From Rapana venosa (lineage: Eukaryota; Mollusca; Gastropoda; Neogastropoda; Muricidae): a stretch of DNA of 64,000 nt. This document shows, piece after piece, positions 10,195-22,108 of the stretch; within the stretch, counting starts at the first letter, position 1; every line of letters starts with the position of its first letter. The DNA is taken from the NCBI GenBank assembly GCA_028751875.1, contig CM054156.1, forward strand, positions 56,002,561 to 56,066,560, given 5' to 3'. A program made the translations under genes and the position numbers. The notes under the pieces are model-generated. The model did not search any database. It saw only the letters and a list, made by a program, of their open reading frames with translations, and was not told where the DNA came from.

Positions 10195-12512
10195 TCCCAT
10201 AACCATATAGGCCCTGTGCACCATGGTACACCCATGACATCCTGGTCGCAAAATGCAAACGCCGACAACTAGAACGGCAATGGCGAAAAACAAAAACTGA
10301 AATAAACAAACAGCTTCTTCGTAAACAAATCAACAAAGTCAAAACCTTAATCCATTCTGCAAAAACAAAGTATTACTCTTCTCAAGTTCTTGATGCCAAA
10401 TCTATGAAATCTCTCTTTTCCCTCACATCCACTCTGTTGGATCTGCGAAGGCTAGCCCTCTGCCTTCTATCTACAACCACTCTGAACTTCCTTCTATATT
10501 TTCTGCATTGTGTTTCTGACAAAATCCGCAACATTCGCTCTAGCTTGGATCAGACTCCCTTTCCAGCCGTAATTTGTGATCCTCAATTTTCTGGCACCCT
10601 CTCCTGTCCTTTCATCCAGCAAGCGAGAAAGAAATCGAGACAATTCTGAAAAAGAATGACCATAAAATCATGCGATCTCGACCCATACCTGCTTCCTTTT
10701 CGCACGTGCCTGCCAAGCTTATACCTACTATCACAAAGATAGTAAATCTCTTTGTTTCTGGAAATGTTCCTTCAGCTCTCAAAACTGCTTTAGTCCACCC
10801 CATACTCAAAAAGCATGACCTTGACCCTAACATTCTGAAGTTTACAGACCTGTTTCCAACCTTCCTCTCTTATCTCTAAAGTCCTTGAAAAGAGTAGTTC
10901 TGAAACAGCTCAACAACCACCTTCTCTCCAACAGTCTTCTTCCTGCGTTTCAGTCGCCTATCGCGCCAACCACAGCACTGAAACCACCCTAGTTCACACC
11001 TTAAACATGCTTCTACTTGCTTCTGACTCAGGGAAAATCTCCCTTCTCACTCTACTCGACTTATCTGCAGCCTTTGACACTATTGCCACTCTATCCTTCC
11101 TCCCGCCCTTCAAAAAAAACGTTTGGGTGTTACTGGTAACGGCCCACCTGGTTTAGCTCATACCTGACGGGACCGACTCCAGACAGTCACAGTAAATAAG
11201 ATTCAGTCAGTACCTCCCAGACTGGAATGTGGAGTCCCGCAGGGATCAGTCTGGGCCCTTTTCTTTTCACTCTCTACACCGCTCCACTGTCACATATAAT
11301 TTTAACCGTCATCAGATCAACCATCACTTTTATGCAGATGACTCTCAGATTCTAAGCAGTGACACACCTGAAAATCTACCTTCTCTCTTGATAAATATGG
11401 CCTACCGCTTTCAAGATATCCAAAACTGGATGATAGAAAACAATTTAACAACTAAACGCTGATAAAACTGAAGCCATGCTTGTAGGGCCCAAAAACAAAC
11501 TCTCTTCCATTACAACAGCTTCAATAGAATCGGCAATGCATCAGTCCCTCTATCCACTTTCTGTAAAGGGATCTAGGGGTCATTATTGAAACAACACTCT
11601 CTATGCAAAAATTCATCACCCCGACCTGCCCGTCGTGCTTCTATCAATTACGGACGTATTAGTGCAATTCGAAAGTACCTGTCCACAGACGCAACATCAA
11701 AACTCGTGGCATCTCTCATCCTTTCACGTTGGACTATGCATTCTCTTTTGGTGGTTTTGCCAGCATCATCTATCCACTCCCTTCAACGTATTCAAAACTC
11801 TGCAGCTCGACTAGTCCCCCAGAAAGAAAAAATCTGAGCACATACCCTTCTCTTGCGATCTCCCCCACTGGCTGCCTGTGCCACAAAGAATAAACTATAA
11901 GATCAGTACCCTCTGTTACAAAAGTCTCCACAAAACAGCACCCTCCTACCTCTGTGAATGTCTCCACGTACCCCCTTCTCGTTCCCTTCGCTCTGCTGCA
12001 GATTCCTTGTCTTACAAATACCTAATTCAACCCGTCCACTGTTGGCCGTCGCTCTTTCTCTGTTTTGGTCCATCGATTTGAAGGGCCTCCCTATCTCTCT
12101 TCGCCAAAGACCTTCTTTTGACACTTTTTTAAAACTGGCCTCAAGACATATTTGTTTCAAACCCAAGAATTTCCTCTCCTGTTTCTTCATAGCATCCCTG
12201 CTTTTTAACAGCCAAAGATTTCCCTCACCTTTCCAAGTGTATAACCTGTGTGGTGTGTGTGGGGTGTGTGTGTGTGGGGGTGTGGGGTGTGTGTGTGGTG
12301 GTGTGTGTGTGTGTGTGTGTGGGGTGTGTGTGGTTGTGGGGTGTGTGTGTGTGGGGGTGGGGTGGGTGTGTGTGTGCATTTGGACTTGTTAGAACTATTA
12401 CTTGCATTGGTTGCATGACTGTGTAAGAATGAGTTGAGTGCAAGCGCTTTGATTTGTCTGTGCAAGATACAGCGCTATATAAGTTCCATTTATTATTATT
12501 ATTATTATTATA
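10195..12512 (+). mobile_element. 5'-truncated non-LTR retrotransposon, CR1/L2-like
   Basis: A LINE remnant whose reverse transcriptase would have copied the element's own RNA at a nicked target. Motifs in order, in several frames because of frameshifts: RPCAPWYT and a basic ERQWRKTK stretch (10,210-10,300), typical of the linker between endonuclease and RT; SALKTALVHPILKKHD (about 10,773-10,818); LLDLSAAFDT (about 11,053-11,083); CGVPQGS (about 11,230-11,250); FYADDSQ, the catalytic box with both aspartates (about 11,328-11,348); QRIQNSAARLV (about 11,785-11,820); LCHKxQRINYKISTLCYKS-like C-terminal segment (about 11,880-11,930). The 3' part holds a GT microsatellite (12,250-12,380), then AGCGCTATATAAGTTCC and (TTA)n. 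The endonuclease and ORF1 are absent. At least three frameshifts and stops make it a dead copy. Clade is inferred from motif style. Confidence 0.85.
12245..12380 (+). repeat. GT microsatellite in LINE 3' region
   Basis: Imperfect GTGTG/GGGGTGTGTG run within the 3' untranslated part of the LINE. It creates His/Thr/Pro-rich open frames on the minus strand that are not genes. Confidence 0.85.
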
Positions 12513-12531
12513 ACCTATGCAGTTGTAGAGG

Positions 12532-12772
12532 AGTGAGGTGTCAGAGACCTCGGCTTCTCTAGAGGCCAGCAATCTTGAGGGCCCTCCCTCGCTGCTTTAC
12601 TTTCCCTGACCCTAAAGAGGCAGGTACCCATTGACAGCTGGGTGAACTGGGGGGACTGTACTGAAGCCAAGGCGCGCAAACGGTCACCCATCCACTTAGT
12701 CGCCACACTCAAAGCTGCTTAACCTCAGCTTGGTAAGGTGAGTGCTCTGACCACTGAGATATCCCGTCCCCA
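12532..12772 (-). mobile_element. tRNA-derived SINE, family S1, copy 3 (best copy)
   Basis: On the minus strand it starts GGGACGGGATATCTCAGTGG near 12,770, an A box in a tRNA-like head. It continues with CAGAGCACTCACC, GGGTGACCGTTTGCGCGCC (about 12,690), TTGGCTTCAGTACAGTCCCC, then the conserved-looking GTTCACCCAGCTGTCAATGG and GTACCTGCC (about 12,649-12,621), GGGTCAGGGAAAGTAAAGC, and the end CCTCTAGAGAAGCCGAGG (about 12,547). No clear B box remains. The 3' end abuts the TTA tail of the preceding LINE, in opposite orientation. Confidence 0.8.
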
Positions 12773-12984
12773 CATAGTAACTAACTGAAACACTTCAAGT
12801 GGTTACACCAAAACGAATTCCGATGTAGCAGTGGTGGGCATCTCTCATTTGTAGTGAGGGAATTCACCATACCTGTACATGGCTACATGTCTGTTTTGCT
12901 TCAAGCAGATAAAGCAAAGTGGCAGCTCTGATATGGCCATCATGGTCACTTAACTGGCCTCTAGGAAATCTGAGGTAGTATAGG
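12773..12984. other. Unassigned sequence
   Basis: Short mixed sequence between a SINE and a trinucleotide repeat; nothing recognised. Confidence 0.5.
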
Positions 12985-13255
12985 TATAGTCCTAGTTGTA
13001 GTAATAATACCAGCAGCAGTAGCAATAGCAGCCATAATAGAGGTAGCGGTAGCGGTAGCAGTAGCAGCAGTGGTAGTAGCAGTAATAGCAGCAGCAGCAA
13101 CAGCAGCAGCTAGTAGTAATAGTGGTAGCGGTAGCAGTAACAGCAGTGGCAGTAGTAGCAATAATAGCAGCAGTAGTAGTAGTAGTAGTGGTTGCGGTAA
13201 TAGTGGCAGCAGTGGAAATAGCGTAATAGTAGCAGCGGGCAGCAGTTAGTAAAAA
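12985..13255. repeat. AGC/AGT trinucleotide repeat at gap edge
   Basis: About 260 bases of TAG/CAG/TGG triplets running up to the run of N. The minus strand stays open as Leu-, Ala/Thr- or Tyr/Cys-rich frames; these are artefacts of the triplet repeat. Confidence 0.85.
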
Positions 13256-13755
13256 NNNNNNNNNNNNNNNNNNNNNNNNNNNNNNNNNNNNNNNNNNNNN
13301 NNNNNNNNNNNNNNNNNNNNNNNNNNNNNNNNNNNNNNNNNNNNNNNNNNNNNNNNNNNNNNNNNNNNNNNNNNNNNNNNNNNNNNNNNNNNNNNNNNNN
13401 NNNNNNNNNNNNNNNNNNNNNNNNNNNNNNNNNNNNNNNNNNNNNNNNNNNNNNNNNNNNNNNNNNNNNNNNNNNNNNNNNNNNNNNNNNNNNNNNNNNN
13501 NNNNNNNNNNNNNNNNNNNNNNNNNNNNNNNNNNNNNNNNNNNNNNNNNNNNNNNNNNNNNNNNNNNNNNNNNNNNNNNNNNNNNNNNNNNNNNNNNNNN
13601 NNNNNNNNNNNNNNNNNNNNNNNNNNNNNNNNNNNNNNNNNNNNNNNNNNNNNNNNNNNNNNNNNNNNNNNNNNNNNNNNNNNNNNNNNNNNNNNNNNNN
13701 NNNNNNNNNNNNNNNNNNNNNNNNNNNNNNNNNNNNNNNNNNNNNNNNNNNNNNN
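13256..13755. other. Assembly gap of 500 N
   Basis: Exactly 500 N, suggesting a standard-size gap of unknown true length. It is flanked by a trinucleotide repeat on the left and CA/C-rich repeat on the right. Open frames reported across it are meaningless. Confidence 0.98.
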
Positions 13756-14180
13756 CACACACCCCCACCCCACACACACCTACAAACTTTTCCCTCGCCA
13801 AACCACACCCCACACCACACCCCAAACAAACCAACACAACCAAAACCTCTCCTCCCCAACAAAACACACAAACTAACACCAAAACACACACCCCCAACAC
13901 ACACAAAAACCAAACACAACACAAAAACTCTCTCTCTCTCTCTCACACACCAAAACCTCCCCACTCCCCAAAACCCCAAACAACACACAAACCTCTCCCC
14001 TCTCCCACCACACCCCCACACAAACCATACACACTCCTCTCTTTTTCTCTCTTTGTGTCTCTGCCCGTCTGTCTGTCTTCTCTGTCTGCGCCCTGTCGTC
14101 CCCCTCTCTCCTCCTCTCCCTTCTCTCATCTTTCCTCCCCCCTTCCCATCTTCTTTCCTTCTCTTTTCCCCGCTAGGCCA
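13756..14180. repeat. C/A-rich then CT-rich low-complexity tract
   Basis: 13,756-13,925 consists of A and C in ACACACCCC-like blocks; 13,926-14,180 is mostly C and T. Almost no G from 13,756 to 14,050. No gene. Confidence 0.8.
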
Positions 14181-14505
14181 AGAGGACACCCAAAAGCCCA
14201 CGCCCAAAACCACTTTACCCCCTACCAGATTTTATCATCAAAAGGGCAAGATCGCATTTAGCACCAGCATCGCTTTTAGCGTTTCGTTTGCGGGTAAAAA
14301 AACCAAACAATGAAAAAAAAGCTCTCCCCTCCCCCTCCCCCAACCCCTTATTTTTAGTTTTCCACAAGAATCTATACCCCCCACACAGTCTGCAGAGAGA
14401 AACCCAAAACGTGCACCCCCTCGTGGTGTGTGTTTTATTATTATTTCTTCAGTTTAACGCCCTTCCCCAAAAAAAAAGGTGATATCAGACAATTAAGTAA
14501 CGCGG
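14181..14505. other. Unassigned sequence
   Basis: C/A-rich sequence without identifiable element. Confidence 0.5.
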
Positions 14506-14890
14506 GGTTTTTTGGGGTTTTGGTGTGTGTGTATGTTTCGTGTGGTGCGTTGTATTGCGGGGGTGTATGTGTGTGTGTGTGTAGCGTGTGGTTTTTGTGT
14601 GTGTTGTGTTTTGCGCGCGCGCGGGTGTGGCGTATTTATGTGTTGTGTACAAAAACCCCAACATCCCCCAAAAGTGTGTATTGTGTGTGCGCGCGTTGTG
14701 TGCGTATGTTCGTGCACAAAAACCCCAACAGCCCCTGAGGGTGTATGTGTGTGTGCTGCGCGCAAAAAAAACCCCACCATGCTCCTGTTGTGTGAGCGGC
14801 GTGCTGCGTGTGCGTGATTTGTATGGTGTGTGGGTTTTTGTAAGAAAAACCCACAACATGCCCCGGTGGTTTGTGGTGTACAAAATCGTG
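14506..14890. repeat. GT-rich minisatellite with AAAACCCCAACA blocks
   Basis: GT/CG alternation interrupted by four related blocks: ACAAAAACCCCAACATCCCC (about 14,648), ACAAAAACCCCAACAGCCCC (about 14,717), AAAAAACCCCACCATGCTCC (about 14,765) and GAAAAACCCACAACATGCCC (about 14,842). Spacing is roughly 45-80 bases, so this is a degenerate tandem repeat rather than plain GT microsatellite. Confidence 0.7.
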
Positions 14891-15290
14891 TTCACTCATT
14901 GGTTTACTACATGCATTAGAACACAATAAAAATAGCGGAACATACACAAATTAATAAAGAGATATATAAAAACAAACAAGACAGTGCACAAACGCATCAC
15001 TAACAATTCCCAATACACAATGAATAAAAAAAAAAATTTTGAATCTATAGCCAAAGGGACCGTACAGAAAAAGATAAGCACAAAAGACCACATGACAAAA
15101 AACAACCACAAGAAAAATTCCCACCCAAAAAGAAAGAAAAAAAAAAACAACCGAAGCAAAACAAAGCAGCTTTTTCACGATGAATTTTTCTACAATGATT
15201 TTGTCAGCAGTGATGGTATTCATTAAAAAAACCCAAAGTTCTGTATCCCCCACAGCAAAGCTAAAGGTTCCCCCCATAACCATGGGTCTA
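14891..15290. other. A-rich unassigned sequence
   Basis: AT-rich with A homopolymers. No gene or repeat family recognised. Confidence 0.5.
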
Positions 15291-15541
15291 GAGGAACGAG
15301 GCTCGAGACCTCAGCTTCTCCGGGGGCGCAATTGAGGGGGGGGGGGCGCCCCATCTCCCTCCCTCGCTGCTTTACCTTCCCTGACCCAAAAGAGGGCGGG
15401 TACCCATTTACGGGTGGGTGAACGGGGGGACTGACTGAACCAAAGGGCCAAGCGGTCACCCACCAAAGGGAACCACGTCGATGCGTTTAACCTTGGCTGG
15501 GGAAAGCGTGTGCTCGGGACAACGAGATTCCAGTCCGACAG
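15291..15541 (-). mobile_element. tRNA-derived SINE, family S1, copy 4
   Basis: Minus-strand block order matches the 12.5 kb copy: GGGTGACCGCTTGGCCC (about 15,457), CCCCCGTTCACCCACCCGTA with AATGGGTACCCGCC (about 15,427-15,395), GGGTCAGGGAAGGTAAAGC, GCGAGGGAGGGAGATGGGGC, and the end CCGGAGAAGCTGAGGTCTCG (about 15,308). The tRNA-like head is heavily altered (about 15,500-15,541). A run of about 10 G/C interrupts the 3' part. Confidence 0.75.
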
Positions 15542-16555
15542 TAGGAAAGAAATAAAAAAAAAAACAAGACCCAAAAATAAAACTCATAACTTTCCTCTTT
15601 CTACAAGCGCTCGAAAGTAGAATGATATGGCAGTATGCTTATTCCATAATCATCGATTAAAAAAAAATGAATATCCCCGGCAAAATCACCTTTTTTACAG
15701 TAACCAACAAAAGGAGGAAAAAAATAGAAAAAAACCCAAGGGAAAAAAGGAAAAAAAAAAGGGGGAAAAGAAAAAAGAAAGAAAAGAAAAGAAGAAAAGA
15801 ACGCCCCAAACAAGAAAGTCGACGTCCGCCTTTTTCCCCTCCCAAAATCAACACGGGCAAGCGGGTCACAAACGAAACACGATAATTTGTCCACGTGCCC
15901 ATCACTGTCCTCGCATGCCCAAAAAAAACCCCGGTAGACGTGCCTGACGTAACACAACCTCCCTCTGGCGCGCGCAGCTTGCCATCCCATTACCCACAGA
16001 AAACCACTGCCAACCTTCAATGTCGCAAGATGACAAAAAAAAGACCACAAAAAACCCAACCCAAAACAAACAAAACCCACAACGTCCACTTTGAAAAACT
16101 GCACTAACTACCTAATTGGGGTCAGAGACAGACGGGTTCTATAGCGTCAAAACTCGAAGCTCGAAAACAGGAGACTGGATTAATTATTGCGCGGGTTGGG
16201 GAAAGGGAAAGTACATGCTCATCGCTCAAAAGTCATAAAGGAATCTGAAAACATCTTTTAGATGGGAATGGGATCCGGGGCCTTCGCTACCTTTCCCGAT
16301 TGGGGCCCAGTCTATTGAGTATTAAATTCGAAATAAAAAACCCAAGGACCACAATCGGAAACAGATCGCAACCGTTACTCTTATAAAACCCTACTACTGA
16401 AGAAAAAAAGGGGTATTTTCTTCATTTATTGGTAAAAAAAAAAAGTTTTAAATTTTAAAAAAAAAAACTTTCCCCCCAAAACTTAAATAATAATAATAAT
16501 AAAAGTATGGAATTTTAAAAACCGAATCTTTAAGCAACAAATCAAAGCGCTCAAT
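15542..16555. other. Unassigned A-rich sequence
   Basis: Purine-only tract at about 15,712-15,800 (A and G runs). The rest is AT-rich with many homopolymers of 4-10 bases. No gene or matched repeat. Confidence 0.5.
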
Positions 16556-16815
16556 GACTTTTTTTTTTTATCGAGGATAATAGAATAACCCACTCATGGT
16601 TTTTTTTTTTTTTTACTTCTACCCCGTGTTATGGGGTTTTTTTGTAAATTTTTGTCATTGTTCCCACCGCACACAATGGCCTACTCTTCGAAAACAGAAC
16701 AGGTTTTAAAAAGTGTGCGCAAGATGTTCGCATGCTTCGCACACGTTCTTTTCTCCTTAATATAGAGAACAGCAGACACAGGTTTTCTAACTTACCCGAG
16801 GAAAACCCCATTGAA
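16556..16815 (-). repeat. Dispersed repeat family A, copy 3
   Basis: Starts with a T-run and TATCGAGGATAATAGAATAA (about 16,570), then TGTAAATTTTTGTCATTGTT, CCCACCGCACACAATGGCCT (about 16,664), CTACTCTTCGAAAACAGAAC and AGGTTTTAAAAAGTGTGCGC, the reverse of the copies at 30,035 and 9,085. Many homopolymers look expanded here. Confidence 0.78.
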
Positions 16816-17175
16816 CCTTAAACTATATATAAATTTATTTTTTATTTTTTCTATTTTGCAAAGTATTTTCTTCTCCTATCCCTAGTCATAGCCCTTTGAG
16901 GCCCACTGAAGATTTGTAATCACTTCCTCCACGAAACTGCATGATCTACATAATTATCATAAAACCCCAAACCCTTTGTCATGACACTGGGGGGAAAATA
17001 ACAGCAAAGGATATGACGGATTTTCTCTTAAAGCATACTTTTCAGAGCCTTTTAACAGTTCACAGAATAAAATTTTTTCCCAAATGATCAGCCATACCAA
17101 ATCACCAAATCTTCTTCTCCAAACTATGCCCATGATTTTTCCTTTTTTGGAACATCATGATATAAAAATAAACGC

Positions 17176-17178
<3 letters not shown>
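16816..17178. other. AT-rich unassigned sequence
   Basis: AT-rich; no gene, repeat family or microsatellite recognised. Confidence 0.5.
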
Positions 17179-17216
<38 letters not shown>

Positions 17217-17295
17217 AGAAGAAAAGGGAAAGAGAAGAGAGACAGACGACAACAGACAAGACAAGACAGAGACATAGACGAGAGACGGAGAAAAA
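17179..17295. repeat. GA microsatellite and purine-rich tract
   Basis: (GA)n at about 17,179-17,210 followed by mixed GA/GACA sequence. Confidence 0.85.
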
Positions 17296-17370
17296 ACCGT
17301 AGCGATAGAGACGACAACACAGCAGAGAAAAACGCTTCTTTGCTCAGTTAGTCTTCGCCTCTGTCCTTGC

Positions 17371-17520
17371 TTCCCCCCCCCCCCCCCCCCCCCCCCCCCA
17401 CCCAGCCCCACCCCACCCCCCCCCCCTCACCCTCCCCCCTCTGGGTCAAAGAGAAATCTCGATTTCAGACGTTTTCCTCTTCACCCCCCCCCCCCCCAAT
17501 CCCCCCCCCCCCCCCCAAAA
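17371..17520. repeat. Poly-C tracts
   Basis: C runs of up to about 29 at 17,371-17,399 and further C-rich blocks to 17,516. The complementary strand is G-quadruplex-prone. Confidence 0.85.
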
Positions 17521-17659
17521 TCAAACATACTTCTTTTCACGGATATTGTCTCAGCCAACAACTCCTTCCTCTTTTTTTCTGTGATCAACACAAAAAAAAA
17601 ACAACAAGCCGCGTCCTTTGGACAAGCATATCATCACCACCACATACATCGTCCAAAAG

Positions 17660-17686
17660 GGGAGAGAGAGAGAGAGAGAGAGAAAA

Positions 17687-17742
<56 letters not shown>

Positions 17743-17820
17743 GAGAGAAAGAGACGAGAGAGAAGAGAAGAAAGGGGAAAAGAAGAGAGAGAGAGGAGAG
17801 GAGAGAGAGAGAGAGGAAAG
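17660..17820. repeat. GA microsatellite, imperfect
   Basis: About 160 bases of GAGAGA with AAAG and GGAG interruptions. The derived Arg/Glu and Leu/Ser frames are artefacts. Confidence 0.88.
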
Positions 17821-19110
17821 CCTTCACTTGTCACACTGGGTTTTGTTTTTTCTTCCCCGTCCCCTTTGCATTTATCGCCACAATTACTTTTTTTTTTTTA
17901 AACAAAAACCCAAAAGAAACTCAATCCAAGTCTATTGTTTGGCTTAATTCACACAGCAAAACCGACAGTAGCGTTTCTCGTTCTGTCACTTCACGGTCCT
18001 TTATTATAATCAATTTTTCAGAGATATTAAAACATTGTTTTATATAGTAATTCTGACACATATGAAATATATTAAAAAATAAAAATAAAAGATAGAGAGA
18101 GAGGGGGAAGAGGGGAAAAGGAGGGGGAGGAGAAAGAGCGATATAATATAAATATATTTTAAATATATATTTTTTAGCTACTTCGAAAAAAAAACCATTT
18201 TCCTCTTTTATTTTTTTGGGGTGTCGTTAACATGAACACCCCAAAGTTAGTTTTTAAAACGGATTAAAACAAAAGCAATAAATCCTGATTTTATTCTCCC
18301 GAAAAAAAGATTTTTATTTTATTTGATTTTAAAAAAAAAGCTGACTTTGGGTGCGGAAAAAAAAAGAACAAAGACCCCCTTTTCATCCATTCACACGCTG
18401 TCACAACAAGAACAAAAAGAAAAAAACAAAAGAAGAAAAAAGAAAAGAAGAAAAACAACAAAACAACAACAACAAAACAACAACGCCTTTTTTTAAAAGA
18501 AAACCAGGGGGGTTTGTGCAAAACGCTTCAAAACCCCTTTTTTCAAAAGTTGAGGAGCGCTGGTTCGTTCGTAATCAGCGTCAAAAGAACCAGCCGAAAA
18601 CAGATCTCACCACAAACGCTCCACTACGACATTCCCCACCCACCATGTATGCTCTCGCTTTGCTAATTTGGGGCTGGCTCGGGCCCAAAAACTGTGTCGT
18701 CACTGATGTCACTAACTTTCCAAGCCGCACTAAAAATGTTGCTATGTTGTAAAATCTTTCAATTGCCCTTTACCATGACAAGCTCTTAACATAACCACCT
18801 CAAAATCTCCTTTAAAGGGCAAAAAAACAACACCCCGAAGTCGGAGTATGGGTGCCTATATGGTGAGGTACTTAAAAAAAAAAGTCATTCCGCAAACTTC
18901 TCATTCAGCGTGCAATTTCAATCCTCTGATTCCTAAATGGGACAACGATCAGAGGCACATGTGGGTGACCCCCGGGGGTTTTCTGGAACGCACAACAAAC
19001 CCCGTGAAACACATGCCTAACTTCTAAGAATCATTTAGGGTGTCTGCTGGTTAGAAAAGAAGTTTGGGAAAGCTACTGTTCAACCCCAAAACCCCCATGC
19101 TTCGGGAATT
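17821..19110. other. Unassigned AT-rich sequence
   Basis: No gene. Contains a small AT-rich patch (about 18,138-18,175) and an A/C-rich tract (about 18,400-18,485). Near 18,840-18,890 the words GTCGGAGTATGGGTGCCTAT and GGTGAGGTACTT resemble the 3' region of SINE-like repeats I have seen in molluscs, but I cannot confirm a family. Confidence 0.45.
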
Positions 19111-19114
19111 TTAC

Positions 19115-19143
19115 GTCACACACACACACACACAAAAACACAA

Positions 19144-19176
<33 letters not shown>

Positions 19177-19195
19177 CACACACAACCACAACACA
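19115..19195. repeat. CA microsatellite
   Basis: (CA)n with AA interruptions. Confidence 0.88.
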
Positions 19196-19795
19196 ACCGT
19201 ACTCTTAATTAAGGACTGAAAGAAAACCAGTATCAAACGACTCGTGAAATTAGCAAACAAAAAAAAAAAGCCACTAAAAAACTTTTTCATCACGTTTTTT
19301 CTTTTCATAAAACTATAACGGAAAAAAAGCTCTAGCAACACACGCATTTTTTCCCTTTTACATGCCTGCCATTCCCCCCAAACACCGTTTATATCAAAAA
19401 CAACAATGAACAAAAGATATCAACGAATGAAAGACACAACATTCAACTAAAAAAACAAGGCGTTAAAACCCCCACCAAGCGCCGTGAACAAGCCATCCCA
19501 CAGCATTTTGCTGCACACAGAAAACCACACCTCACAACCCTTTACAACCGAGCTCCTACATAACATAGATCATTAATCCCCAAAAAAAGAATGAATATTA
19601 AATGAAATTTTTTTAAAAAAAACCCAAAAAACCCAAAAATTTCAACTTTCCAGTACATAATTTCAACACTTCCCCCGCAGAAGACACAAAAAAATAAACC
19701 CCCCCTTTTGCATGCATACAAACATCTCTCCCCGCGAATCGCTCACACCGTGGAAAACACGACACAACAGCACCAAAAAAATCAAAAATGCAAAA
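19196..19795. other. Unassigned sequence
   Basis: A-rich, homopolymer-rich DNA between two CA microsatellites; nothing recognised. Confidence 0.5.
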
Positions 19796-19798
19796 CCA

Positions 19799-19834
19799 AC
19801 ACACACACACACACATCAACACACACACACACAC

Positions 19835-19878
<44 letters not shown>
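19799..19878. repeat. CA microsatellite
   Basis: (CA)n broken by TCAA and CCCC, with an uninterrupted final run of about 20 units. Confidence 0.9.
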
Positions 19879-19880
<2 letters not shown>

Positions 19881-20025
19881 GAGTCCAAATAAAGAAAAGA
19901 GAGCGAGTTTTTAGCCCAGAAGACACTTGTGTTTAACGAAGGTCAGAGAAAGTCCCTTTAATGTCAGCCCGTCCGTGTCAAAAGAATACTTTTGAAGATG
20001 TTTTCCCCCGAACGAAACCAAAGAA

Positions 20026-20342
20026 ATATAAAATAATCATAATATAAAAGTCTCCCCTCTCTCTCTCTCTCTTTTCCTCTCTCTCTCTCTCTCTCCAGTC
20101 TCTCTCCTCTCTCTCTCTCTCACTCTCTCTACCATCTCACTCTCTCCTCTCTCCCCTGTTTACAAACAAAAAAGCATTAATCTTTAACACACACACACAC
20201 ACAACACACACTCCCACTCTCTATCAAAAATAAAAAATATAAAAAAAATATAAAATAATCATAATAAAAAGTCTCTCTCTCTCTCTCTCATCCTCTCTCA
20301 TCTCTCTCCCCCTCTGTTTACAAACAAAAAAGCATTAATCTT

Positions 20343-20382
<40 letters not shown>

Positions 20383-20410
20383 CACACAAAACACACACAC
20401 ACTCCCACTC
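20026..20410. repeat. Direct duplication of a CT/CA-containing unit
   Basis: ATATAAAATAATCAT at 20,026 and again at 20,248. GTTTACAAACAAAAAAGCAT at 20,158 and again at 20,315, each followed by TAATCTTTAAC and a (CA)n run. The intervening CT microsatellite differs in length, so the offset shifts from 222 to 157 bases. Confidence 0.85.
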
Positions 20411-21280
20411 TCAAACATTTCTCTCCCCCCCCCCCCCAACCCCCAATCTCCCCTCTCTTACTTACATTTATAGATGTTCATTTTATGACTTTAGGCGATT
20501 TTTCTCCTAATTGTTTAGTGTATTGACGTTGGGCTTTTTCTTTTTCATGGCGTTCAATTTGTACGAGTATTTTCGAAAAGAATATTGATGGTGATCCTGT
20601 GCTGTCCCCGAGAATTATATATTTAGTTTTATCCTTGAAACACGCACACACAACACACACACACTCTTTTCTCATCTCTCTCTCTCCTCTCTCTCTCCTC
20701 TCTTCTCTCTCTCTCTCTCTCTCTCCCTGACCTTATAAATTGGCTTTTTTTCCCCCCCCCCCCCCTCTTTTTCCTCCTCTTCCTTATTTTTATTGTATGA
20801 GTATACGGGTATTGAGTTTATTTCATTATCTTGACATATAATCTCATGAGTATAATCAAAATTGGGGGTTGACAGTGATGTGCACTGTCTGAGAATTATA
20901 TATTTAGAGTTATCACTGAAACACACACACACACTCTCTCCCCTCTCTCTCTCTCCTCTTCTCTCTCTCATCTCATCCCCCTCTCTCTTCTCTCTCACTC
21001 TCCACTAGGACCTTATAGATCTGGCTGGTTGTTGTTTTGTTTTTGTTTTTCTTTCTTTCTTTCTTCCTTTTGTTTTTAATTGTGTGAGAGTATGGGTATT
21101 GGGTTTTTATTTATTTATTAATTATTAGTATTATTATTTTTTTTTTATTTTAAATTATTATTTTTTATCAAAACATATTTTTTGTCTAAGTAATCAAAAT
21201 AAGTGTCAAAGGTGATCGTGAACTGTTTTGAGAATTATATATTTAGTACCATCTCGACACACACACACAACACACGACAC

Positions 21281-21320
<40 letters not shown>

Positions 21321-21898
21321 ACACACTCTCTCTCTCTCTCTCCCCTCTCTCTCTCTCCTCTCTCTCTCATCTCTCTCTCCTCTGTGTATTGTGGCCTAAG
21401 ACCGATATGCAATTAATTCATTCTCTCTCTCTCTCTCCTCCATCTCCTTCTCTCTCATCTCTCTCTCTCTCTTCTCTCATCCTCTCTCTCTCAGCTTATC
21501 TCTTCTTCTCTCTCTCTCTCTCCTTCTATTGTTATTGTGAATTCTAATAAGGGCATATTCATACTTTCGATTTTCAATATTATTTGGGACTTGTTGTCTG
21601 TACTTGAGCTCCAGTGAATCTCCTATTTTAATATTTTAAATTACCACGTTGTAACAACTATGTGTACTATTCTACAATATGAAGGTGTTCAATTTTATGA
21701 TCTAAAAGTTTGGCTTACTCTCTCTCTCTCTCTCCCCCCAACTCTCCTCTCTCCATCCCCTCTCTCTCCTCTCTCTCGTGTTGTTATTGCTGTAGTTGTT
21801 ACTTTCTTCTTGTTGGTAATTTGTTTGGGTTTTTCGCTTGTTTGTTTTTTTTTGGTGTATGCACGTGTGTGTGTGTGTGTGTTGTGGTGTGTGTGTGT

Positions 21899-22108
21899 GT
21901 GGTGTGTGTGTGAGTGTGGGGGGGGAAAGGGTGCTTTTTTTTTTTTTTTAATTGTTTTTGTTTGTTTGTTTTTTTTGTTTTTTTGGGGTCTTATGGTGTT
22001 TTTTTTCCATTTGTTGTTGTTGTTGTTTTTCTTGTTTTTTTTTGTTTATTTGGAAGGGTGTTTTTGTCTGTTTTTTTGGTTGTTGTTGTCTTTTTTTGTG
22101 GTGGAGAT

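Noticed and set aside
12992..14213. 310- and 367-codon minus frames
   Set aside because: They run through 500 N and are joined only by unknown bases.
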